DNA from: Desulfobacteraceae bacterium
Lineage (GTDB): Bacteria > Desulfobacterota > DSM-4660 > Desulfatiglandales > Desulfatiglandaceae
NCBI GenBank assembly: GCA_030611815.1
Contig: JAUWPC010000166.1
Location: 1 to 7,368, forward strand
Direction: 5' to 3'
DNA length: 7,368 bases
Part shown: in pieces, positions 1-5,578 of the stretch
Layout of the letters: every line of letters begins with the position of its first letter
How positions within the stretch are numbered: the first letter of the stretch is position 1
Notes under the pieces: model-generated
Databases searched by the model: none
Seen by the model: only the letters and a program-made list of their open reading frames with translations
Told to the model about the DNA's origin: nothing
Program-made: the position numbers and the translations under genes

Positions 1-107
1 ACCCTGCGGTTCATCTCGGCAAAGGTTACACTCTGCCCTTCAAAGCGGATGGCAACATGATCAGACATTCGATCTGTAGTGTCAGTCAAAAAATCGGTCA
101 GATTCAT
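1..107 (-). CDS. Acyl-CoA synthetase (AMP-forming), N-terminal fragment cut by the window edge
   Basis: This is an open frame of 35 codons starting at ATG 107-105 and running off the left edge. The visible peptide begins MNLTDFLTDTTDRMSDHVAI and continues RFEGQSVTFAEMNRRV. The pattern 'D-x-V-A-I-x-F-x-G-x-x-x-T-F-A-E-M-N-R' is the usual start of ANL-superfamily AMP-binding enzymes, ahead of the P-loop motif, which would lie outside the window. The family activates a carboxylic acid to an acyl-AMP and then an acyl-CoA in the cytoplasm. The start overlaps the stop of the upstream TetR gene as ATGA, so the two are probably co-transcribed and translationally coupled. There is no strong Shine-Dalgarno sequence; only an AAAGAGAAA stretch precedes the ATG, which also favours coupling. 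The substrate cannot be judged from 35 residues. Confidence 0.78.
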   Translation of the reverse strand, partial: MNLTDFLTDTTDRMSDHVAIRFEGQSVTFAEMNRR

Positions 108-724
108 TTTCTCTTTGGAGGAGTTTTTGGCGTTACTTTTAATTTCTCTATGCGAAGACCATTAAGGGCAAACTCAAATATGAAATCTGCGAGTTCCTCC
201 ACGGAAACCCCCTTCTTGGGGTGGTACCAGAGTCTCGTTCGGGTAATCATAGAGGCAAGCATAAACCCGGCTATCTTCTCATCTATCACCCGGAAGCAAC
301 CAGCATCCATGCCTCTGTGGAGTATTTTTCGAATAATCCGGTCATAGGTATCCCGCAGATCGACAATTCTTTTCCTTTTGGCCCGTGAGAGGTTGTCTAA
401 AGCTACATCAAAGAGGAGCTTGGCTGATCTCCTGTAACTCAACGTAAGTTTCAAATGACTCACGATTATCAGTCGCAACTGTTCTTCAGGAGTGGTGCCA
501 TCGTCTTCGTCCAAGTGCTTGATGGGAGCTATTATCTGTTCCATCTCTTCCAGAAGCACCTCGAAGAGGATTTCTTCTTTGTTGGGAAAGAAGTTGTAGA
601 TATTGGCAGGTTTACAGCCGTAGGCAGCGGCGATATCCCGCATGCTCGTGGAGATATACCCTTTTCTCCAGAAAAGCGTCCTTGCCTTATCTAATATTTT
701 TCTATTTGGGGTTTTTTTGGGCAT
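104..724 (-). CDS. TetR/AcrR-family transcriptional regulator, probably acyl-CoA responsive
   Basis: The product is 206 residues, normal for TetR. The N-terminal helix-turn-helix domain spans roughly residues 8-55: 'A-R-x-L-F-W-R-K-G-Y-x-x-T-S-M-R-D-I-A', then the recognition region around GCKPANIYNFFPNKEEIL (36-53), which is the classic TetR signature. The C-terminal part (about 80-190) is helical. Its end, with LWYHPKKGVSVEELADFIF (165-183), resembles C-terminal domains of TetR regulators of acyl-CoA or steroid breakdown such as KstR2; this is resemblance from memory, not a search. The start at ATG 724-722 is supported by GGAG five bases upstream. The tail is basic (KVTPKTPPKRK). Expected role: a cytoplasmic repressor released by an acyl-CoA ligand. 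Its gene lies behind a promoter overlapped by a palindrome (848-865), which suggests autoregulation, and its stop overlaps the start of an acyl-CoA synthetase by four bases. The ligand and other targets are unknown. Confidence 0.93.
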   Translation of the reverse strand: MPKKTPNRKILDKARTLFWRKGYISTSMRDIAAAYGCKPANIYNFFPNKEEILFEVLLEEMEQIIAPIKHLDEDDGTTPEEQLRLIIVSHLKLTLSYRRSAKLLFDVALDNLSRAKRKRIVDLRDTYDRIIRKILHRGMDAGCFRVIDEKIAGFMLASMITRTRLWYHPKKGVSVEELADFIFEFALNGLRIEKLKVTPKTPPKRK

Positions 725-818
725 TTGGACTCCAATGTTTTCTGTTTGCGAGGAAAATCTTAGTGCCTGATCATCAAGAACCCTTGTGAAAAAAGAATGC
801 CTTTTCCGAGGGTGGAGA

Positions 819-835
819 CATTCAGTTTGTGAATG
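819..835. repeat. Small inverted repeat in the presumed TetR leader
   Basis: CATTCA and TGAATG form a perfect 6-bp inverted repeat around a 5-base spacer (GTTTG). It lies just downstream, in the minus-strand transcript, of the putative operator and start site, so it would fall in the 5' leader of the TetR mRNA. It could be a weak hairpin or a secondary protein site. Its sequence is unrelated to the 848-865 palindrome, and an arm this short can arise by chance. Confidence 0.3.
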
Positions 836-847
836 GCCGTTGATGTC

Positions 848-865
848 AATTAACGGTCGTTAATT
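848..865. promoter_or_regulatory. Palindromic operator candidate for the TetR regulator
   Basis: AATTAACGGTCGTTAATT is a perfect inverted repeat of 8-bp arms (AATTAACG / CGTTAATT) around a 2-base centre. The AACG-NN-CGTT core is of a type commonly bound by TetR-family regulators of fatty-acid and acyl-CoA genes. It overlaps the last two bases of the proposed -10 element (864-869) and covers the expected transcription start, so a bound repressor would block initiation. The adjacent downstream gene encodes a TetR protein, which makes autoregulation the simplest explanation. Binding is inferred, not shown. Confidence 0.68.
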
Positions 866-893
866 AATACAAAGATTGTTTACTCGCTGTCAA
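864..893 (-). promoter_or_regulatory. Sigma70-type promoter of the TetR/acyl-CoA synthetase unit
   Basis: On the minus strand a perfect -35 hexamer TTGACA (888-893) is followed after 18 bases by TATTAA (864-869), a 4-of-6 match to the -10 consensus. The start would fall near position 857, giving an untranslated leader of about 130 bases before the TetR ATG at 724. The -10 region is overlapped by the 848-865 palindrome. A second TTGACA on the same strand (844-849) has no acceptable -10 hexamer at the right distance. Confidence 0.6.
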
Positions 894-938
894 GACAAAA
901 AGTGGAAAACGGACCTTCTAATTTTCAAGGAGTGTCAG

Positions 939-969
939 CACCGATACAGAAAGCGTCATGTATCCGGTG
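939..969 (-). other. Bulged stem-loop after the iron-sulfur gene
   Basis: On the minus strand, CACCGGATACA pairs with TGTATCGGTG: ten base pairs with one bulged G, closing a 10-base loop. It sits about 40 bases past the stop codon of the iron-sulfur subunit gene and about 45 bases before the TetR promoter, where the end of the upstream operon transcript is expected. No U-tract follows, so it is not a canonical intrinsic terminator. It could be an RNA 3'-end stabiliser, a weak terminator, or part of a Rho-dependent end. The rest of the 725-1010 gap holds only the promoter, operator and small repeat listed separately; I see no convincing gene in it. Confidence 0.4.
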
Positions 970-1010
970 AGGCAGCTGGAGCACCAGTCCCATTATCTGC
1001 AATGACATCG

Positions 1011-1595
1011 TTATAACCTTCTGGGAGCCCGGGGAGGGCAATAGTAGACCGACGGTTCGACCCCCTCCGAAGCCTCGAGCAGAACTGCCGCCTTTTTGGT
1101 CACTATCTGAGAAACCTGGCTGTTTGGATCGTTAAGGTCACCAAAATGTATGGCCTGCCCCTCACAGCAGATAACGCAGAACGGCTCAAGGCCACGGTCA
1201 ATTCTATGGACACATAGATTGCATTTTTCGGCCTTCTTCTTTTCCGGGTTGTAAAGGATGGCACCAAAAGGGCAGGCCTCAATGCATACCTCACATCCAT
1301 CGCACAACTCTTCGTCCAAGATAACCGGGCCATCTTCTCTCTTGGCAAGCGCTCCGAGAGGGCAGATATCCACACAGGGTGGGTGGGAGCAGTGGTTACA
1401 AAGCAAGGGGAGAAAGCTCATCTTCAAATCGGGAAATCGCCCTTCAGGTGTGTCCCGCTGGTCAACATTCTGCGTCTTGACTCGAATCAAGGGCGCATGG
1501 GTATTGTTTTCCAGCATACACGCCACACTACACGCTTCGCACCCTATGCACCGTTCCTGGTCAATGACCAGGCCAAATCGCTTTTTCAATCTCAC
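1011..1595 (-). CDS. Four-cluster [4Fe-4S] ferredoxin-type electron-transfer subunit (DmsB/PsrB/NrfC-like)
   Basis: With the GTG start at 1595 the product is 194 residues. Four cysteine groups are visible: C16/C19/C22/C26 (CIGCEACSVAC), C66/C69/C74/C78 (CNHCSHPPCVDICP), C98/C101/C104/C108 (CDGCEVCIEACP), and C125/C128/C140/C144 (KCNLC ... FCVICC), followed by the family's FGDLNDPNS (151-159). This is the DMSO-reductase beta-subunit layout carrying four [4Fe-4S] clusters that wire a molybdopterin catalytic subunit to another electron carrier. There is no signal peptide or membrane segment, and no NrfD-type anchor is adjacent, so it should act in the cytoplasm. The gene overlaps the stop of the molybdoenzyme gene by four bases (GTGA), strong evidence for a two-subunit enzyme. 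Oddities: the final motif reads C-C-E where most relatives have C-P, giving an extra cysteine at 143. The true start may be the TTG at 1589-1587, which begins the family-like KKRFGLVID. Confidence 0.93.
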   Translation of the reverse strand: MRLKKRFGLVIDQERCIGCEACSVACMLENNTHAPLIRVKTQNVDQRDTPEGRFPDLKMSFLPLLCNHCSHPPCVDICPLGALAKREDGPVILDEELCDGCEVCIEACPFGAILYNPEKKKAEKCNLCVHRIDRGLEPFCVICCEGQAIHFGDLNDPNSQVSQIVTKKAAVLLEASEGVEPSVYYCPPRAPRRL

Positions 1596-3859
1596 ATCTC
1601 CTCGGCCTTGAATACTTCAACTGCCACGTCGTTCATGTGCATGTTGGGCTCATAGATCGTTTCTTGAACAGGATTTATAACAGCGTGGGTCAGGTGGTTG
1701 ACGCTCCCTTCCTTAAATTGATCGATCCACCACCCTTCAGTGATGTTGACGACTCCGGGCCTGACCCCTTCCGTTACCCTGGCCCTGAGGGTGGTTTTCC
1801 CTCGATCGTTGAAAACCGTAACCATATCATTATCGGAAATATTTCTCTGTACGGCATCTTGAGGATTTATTTCCACAAGGGGTTCCGGATTCATACCCAG
1901 CAATGATGAGACGTTTGCAAACATGGAGTGGGTCCGGAACCGGCTATGTCCTTGAATAAAGGCCAGGGGATACTTTTTCCCTGCCGGTCTGAGCGGGGTC
2001 TCTATGGGCTCTAAATAAACGGGCAGGGACTGGCCAACCTCCCGGAGTGCCTCACTATACAATTCTATCTTCTTTGAAGGGGTGGAAAACGGGATATCGA
2101 TTTCCTGACCCGTGTCCGGGACACGGTAGAGTGTCATCGGTCCTTGCTCGAGTTTTTCCCTGGTGATCCCCTCTAAGGAGGGGTGCCCGGAATCGAGAAT
2201 CAGGTCAATAAAACCCTCTTCGCCCTGGGCGAAGTACTCTGAAAATCCGAGTCTCTCAGCCAAACCGGCAGCGATATCCACATCAGATCTCGATTCGTAA
2301 AGGGGTTCTATGACCTTCTGCTGAAGCTGGACGTACGGGTAAGAGAAAGGGACCAGATCAGAGAACTCGAGATAGGTGCAGGCCGGAAGGAGTATATCGG
2401 CGTAGCGGGCCGTTGGGGTCATGAAAAGCTCAGCCGCCACAATGAATTCCAGTTTGGGAAATATTTCATTGATGATCTTGCTGCTGTCGGCGCATTGATT
2501 GAGGAAGTTGATGAAGGAAAACCAGAGAGCCTTTACCGGGTATGGTTTGCCCGAGATGATTGCGTCATATAGCTGGAGTATCCCTAAGCGTGAATAGGAC
2601 GGCCTGCTGGGATCCGCATGGAGAAAAGGCCGCCAGTTGAGCACCGCGGGAAGATGCCCTCCTCGAAAAGTAGCATCTATATTCCCGGTCACGGCAGCTA
2701 CTGTTCCCAAAGCCCTCAGGGAAATATCCCCATGGTATGTCCTCGTAAACCCCATATGCGTGACAAACGTAACCGAGCCGGCAGTGCCGATTCTCTCTGC
2801 CAGTCGGGTAATGATTTGTGCCGGAACACCCGTTATCTTTGAGGCTCGTTGGGGCGGATATGTCTCGGCCAGATCTATCAGAAGCTGAAACGAGGGTTTA
2901 CATTCCAGACCGTTGACCGTGAAAACACCCGTAATTTCAGGTTTGGCTTCCGAAGCGCCGCGGGGCTTGGGCGAATTTGAAACCCTGTCCCAGACCACAT
3001 AATCTTCTGAATCCAGGGTTCCCAAGTCCTTTGTTCGAAGGAACTCCCCGGTATCGGTTCTCACCAGATATGGGCCGACAGTATGCCTTTTTATAAACTC
3101 AACATCTTGAAGCCCCTTTTGAAAAATAACATGCATTATTCCCAGGGCCAGGGCAGTATCGGTGCCCGGTTTTACACCGAGATATTGGTCGGCCTTGGAG
3201 GCCGTCACGGTATAGCGCGGGTCGATAACGACCAGCAGAGCGCCTTTCTCTTTGGCATCCATGATGCGGCGCATCATATTGAGCGGTTGGGACTCTGCCG
3301 GGTTTGAGCCCCAGACAACCACGATGTCAGGATCGGAACGGCCTGCCAGGAATGAACCCATGAGAAAAGAATAGGGGAACTGCGAGCCGAAAAGGACACG
3401 GCTGCCGCAGGGAAGCCCCGCATCCCCATAACCCCAGGCGCTGACACGCGTGGACCCGGTCAGACTGGCCAACCGCAGGTAGGCCCCGAATTTGGTAGTG
3501 CCTGCACCAGGCCCGCCTAAGGTCCAGCCTATGGACGGCCAGCCATATTTGGCGGCAATATCCTTGAATCTTTCAGCAATGGTATCGAGGGCCTCGTCCC
3601 ACGATATACGTTCGAACTTGCCTTCACCCCGGTCCCCTGTCCGTTTCATGGGGTATTTCAGGCGATCAGGGTGATAGGTGATATCCAGGCTGGATAAACC
3701 TCGGAGGCAGATTCTCCGATCTTTCGGGTTCGGAAACTCCGCCGGCTCAATCTTGACCACACGATTTCCCCTTACATGGGCCAGAATACCGCAGGCATCA
3801 ATCCCGCAATGTGCAGGACAGACAGTACGCACCAATCGAGTTCCCTCTATACCTGTCAT
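1592..3859 (-). CDS. Cytoplasmic molybdopterin (Mo/W) oxidoreductase, DMSO-reductase family catalytic subunit
   Basis: The product is 755 residues. The N-terminus carries an iron-sulfur motif, C14-x3-C18-x4-C23-x27-C51 (CPAHCGIDACG ... RRICLRG), followed by YHPDRLKYPMKR and the family's 'W-D-E-A-L' (87-91). The central part has VVWGSNPAESQP (181-192) and VVIDPRYTVTASKAD (210-224), typical of molybdopterin guanine dinucleotide binding. The C-terminal dinucleotide-binding domain spans about 630-755 (IQGHSRFRTHS, then LVEINPQDA and GWWIDQF). C151 in GLPCGSR is the best candidate metal ligand. No twin-arginine signal precedes the iron-sulfur motif, so the enzyme should stay in the cytoplasm, like pyrogallol transhydroxylase, resorcinol hydroxylase or acetylene hydratase. 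It is larger than acetylene hydratase (about 730) and, from memory, smaller than transhydroxylase. The ATG at 3859 has AGGAG ten bases upstream. It follows the carboxyltransferase gene by 31 bases and overlaps the iron-sulfur gene. The substrate is unknown; hydroxylation, dehydrogenation or reduction of a pathway intermediate are all possible. Confidence 0.93.
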   Translation of the reverse strand: MTGIEGTRLVRTVCPAHCGIDACGILAHVRGNRVVKIEPAEFPNPKDRRICLRGLSSLDITYHPDRLKYPMKRTGDRGEGKFERISWDEALDTIAERFKDIAAKYGWPSIGWTLGGPGAGTTKFGAYLRLASLTGSTRVSAWGYGDAGLPCGSRVLFGSQFPYSFLMGSFLAGRSDPDIVVVWGSNPAESQPLNMMRRIMDAKEKGALLVVIDPRYTVTASKADQYLGVKPGTDTALALGIMHVIFQKGLQDVEFIKRHTVGPYLVRTDTGEFLRTKDLGTLDSEDYVVWDRVSNSPKPRGASEAKPEITGVFTVNGLECKPSFQLLIDLAETYPPQRASKITGVPAQIITRLAERIGTAGSVTFVTHMGFTRTYHGDISLRALGTVAAVTGNIDATFRGGHLPAVLNWRPFLHADPSRPSYSRLGILQLYDAIISGKPYPVKALWFSFINFLNQCADSSKIINEIFPKLEFIVAAELFMTPTARYADILLPACTYLEFSDLVPFSYPYVQLQQKVIEPLYESRSDVDIAAGLAERLGFSEYFAQGEEGFIDLILDSGHPSLEGITREKLEQGPMTLYRVPDTGQEIDIPFSTPSKKIELYSEALREVGQSLPVYLEPIETPLRPAGKKYPLAFIQGHSRFRTHSMFANVSSLLGMNPEPLVEINPQDAVQRNISDNDMVTVFNDRGKTTLRARVTEGVRPGVVNITEGWWIDQFKEGSVNHLTHAVINPVQETIYEPNMHMNDVAVEVFKAEEM
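1598..1603 (-). promoter_or_regulatory. Shine-Dalgarno site that questions the start of the iron-sulfur gene
   Basis: GAGGAG lies inside the last codons of the molybdoenzyme gene. It is only two bases from the GTG at 1595-1593, too close for normal initiation, but eight bases from the in-frame TTG at 1589-1587. Starting at TTG would remove two residues and give a protein beginning (M)KKRFGLVID, like many relatives. I therefore think TTG is at least as likely as GTG. Confidence 0.5.
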
Positions 3860-3890
3860 GATTTAAAAACTCCTGTAAATTGCATACCCT

Positions 3891-5474
3891 CTATGGACGC
3901 ATACCACGCCGCTTTATTCCAAGTTGGCTCGGCAGCAACCCGTAAGCGGTCTCAATCCACTCACAAAGAAGAGGCCTGGTGTCTCTCGGATCGATAATCT
4001 CCTCTATGCCGAATGCTTCCGCAGTACGAAATGGAGAGGTCACTTTGTTAAGATTACTCTCCAGTTCTGCACGAAAGGCATCAGGATTTTCAGCCGCTTC
4101 TATCTGACGTTTGTATGCTGCCTGGACACCTCCTTCGATGGGAAGAGATCCCCATTCACCTGAGGGCCAGGCATACCGAAGATTAAGACGGGTATGGTGA
4201 CCATGGGCCGCACCTGCCACCCCGTAGACTCTCCTCAGTATAATGGAACACCATGGTATCGTTGCCTGGTAGACAGAGAAGATCCACCGTCCACCACTTC
4301 GGATGGTCCCCCTTTTCTCTGACTCTAAGCCGATCATAAATCCGGGATTGTCCACAAAATTGACAATGGGAATATGGAATGTATCGCACATGTCAATAAA
4401 CCTTATCAACTTGTCGGAGGCGCGAACGTCCAGGGCACCCGCAAGAAACATGGGATCATTAGCCATAACGCCCACAGATCGCCCGAGCAATCGTGCCAGC
4501 CCTGTAACCACCGACCGTCCCTGCATGGCGCCGATCTCAAAAAAACTGTTGGAATCAAAAACACACTCAATAATCTGGCGAACAGGATAGGGTTTTCGTT
4601 TGTTTTTAGGGATAATATGGAGGAGATCTTCTTCGCCGCGGTCTGGCGGATCATTGGATTCCCGAACAGGTGGCGTTTCGAAAACAGAATTCGGCATGTA
4701 GGAAAGGAACCGCCGGATCTGTTCGAAAGCCTCTTCTTCTGACTCAACCTCGTTATCCACCACTCCTGAGCCTCGTGCGTGTATATGGGAACCGCCCAGG
4801 GCTTCCTTATCAATCTTTTTCCCTGTGGCGGGTTCTACGACCGGTGGCCCTGCCACAAAGACCTGCGCAGTTTTTTTAGGCATGACAGAAAAATGTGAAA
4901 ACACGACCCGGGCGGCACCCAATCCGGCAACAGGTCCCAGGGCGGCGCTGATCACAGGCACTGTCTCCATGAGTGCCACCATTACATCCATAGCCGGGTT
5001 GGCCGGGACATAGGTCCTCCCCATCGTCTCAAGGTGTTTGACGCTGCCTCCGCCTCCCGTTCCATCGATGAGCCGGATCATCGGAAGCCTCAGTTCAAGG
5101 GCCATCTTTTCCGCGTAAGGGGCCTTGTATCCAATGGCTGCGTCCGAGGCACCGCCGCGAATGGTGAAGTCGTCACCTCCCACCACAACGCGGCGGTTGT
5201 TAATGCGGCCTGTCCCGGTAATAAAATTGCTGGCTGTCAAATGGGTTATTTCATCGCCCTCATAAGTCGGTACACCCGTAATGGCCCCGGTCTCATGGAA
5301 TGTCCCTTTGTCAAAAAGTCCGTGGATCCTTTCCCGAACAGTCAGCCGACCTGCGGCATGCTGGCGGTCCACACTCTCGGGGCCGCCCATCTGTGAAGCA
5401 AGTTCCTCTCGTTTCCTAAGTTCCCGGACCTCGGGTATCCATCCTTTATCAACATTTTTGCCATGATTTCCCAT
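3891..5474 (-). CDS. Acyl-CoA carboxylase/decarboxylase carboxyltransferase (beta) subunit
   Basis: The 527 residues match the usual length of a propionyl-/methylmalonyl-/acetyl-CoA carboxylase beta chain, with two crotonase-like halves. Visible marks: AAGRLTVRERI (40-50), GGDDFTIRGGAS (99-110), DGTGGGGSV (137-145), GPVAGLGAA (180-188), GGSHIHARGSGVVDN (227-241), FVDNPGFMIG (373-382), and IDPRDTRPLL near the end (494-503). The family moves CO2 between carboxybiotin and an acyl-CoA. Two landmarks differ from common propionyl-CoA carboxylases: DGTGGGGSV in place of the usual SGGARIQEG, and YGVAGAAHG (417-425) in place of YGGAY. It thus looks like a divergent subgroup whose acyl substrate may be unusual. 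No biotin carboxylase, biotin carrier or membrane decarboxylase subunit lies in the window, so partners must be encoded elsewhere. The ATG at 5474 has only AAAGG seven bases upstream; a better AAAGGAG is 19 bases away. The gene is followed 31 bases later by the molybdoenzyme. Confidence 0.92.
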   Translation of the reverse strand: MGNHGKNVDKGWIPEVRELRKREELASQMGGPESVDRQHAAGRLTVRERIHGLFDKGTFHETGAITGVPTYEGDEITHLTASNFITGTGRINNRRVVVGGDDFTIRGGASDAAIGYKAPYAEKMALELRLPMIRLIDGTGGGGSVKHLETMGRTYVPANPAMDVMVALMETVPVISAALGPVAGLGAARVVFSHFSVMPKKTAQVFVAGPPVVEPATGKKIDKEALGGSHIHARGSGVVDNEVESEEEAFEQIRRFLSYMPNSVFETPPVRESNDPPDRGEEDLLHIIPKNKRKPYPVRQIIECVFDSNSFFEIGAMQGRSVVTGLARLLGRSVGVMANDPMFLAGALDVRASDKLIRFIDMCDTFHIPIVNFVDNPGFMIGLESEKRGTIRSGGRWIFSVYQATIPWCSIILRRVYGVAGAAHGHHTRLNLRYAWPSGEWGSLPIEGGVQAAYKRQIEAAENPDAFRAELESNLNKVTSPFRTAEAFGIEEIIDPRDTRPLLCEWIETAYGLLPSQLGIKRRGMRP

Positions 5475-5578
5475 ATTAATACCTTTGACTCGTCTCCTTT
5501 CAAAAAAATCAGTTTCAGAAAGTCGGGATCGGGGTAGGTATAAAAACCTTTACCGCCAGGAGGTTGTTATAATGGGCA
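5475..5578 (-). other. 104-base gap inside the operon, before the carboxyltransferase gene
   Basis: This gap is longer than the other spacings in the operon (15, 31 and -4 bases). On the minus strand it holds a weak bulged hairpin, GGTAAA ... TTATACC (5537-5554), a run of seven T, then AAAGGAGACG, whose GGAG lies 19 bases before the ATG. No stable stem precedes the T run and no good -35/-10 pair stands at a useful distance, so I call neither a terminator nor a promoter. A processing site or an unrecognised leader is possible. Confidence 0.3.

Noticed and set aside
821..849. Second minus-strand TTGACA (844-849) as an alternative TetR promoter
   Set aside because: At 16-18 bases downstream the hexamers are ACTGAA or CTGAAT, poor -10 elements. 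The 888-893 hexamer has a much better partner.
925..1008. Minus-strand 27-codon frame just after the iron-sulfur gene
   Set aside because: The ribosome site is weak, the frame runs through the 939-969 hairpin, and the peptide shows nothing recognisable. A chance frame is more likely.
1258..1655. Plus-strand open frames opposite the iron-sulfur gene
   Set aside because: They are shadows of the cysteine-rich coding strand; their sequences show no domain and overlap each other.
4374..5396. Plus-strand open frames of about 120 codons (4374-4742 and 5034-5396)
   Set aside because: Both lie antisense within the carboxyltransferase gene, show no recognisable motif, and have no gene-like context.
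5500..5525. T-run in the MaoC-carboxyltransferase gap as an intrinsic terminator
   Set aside because: Only very weak, short pairing lies before the T run, and both flanking genes look co-operonic.
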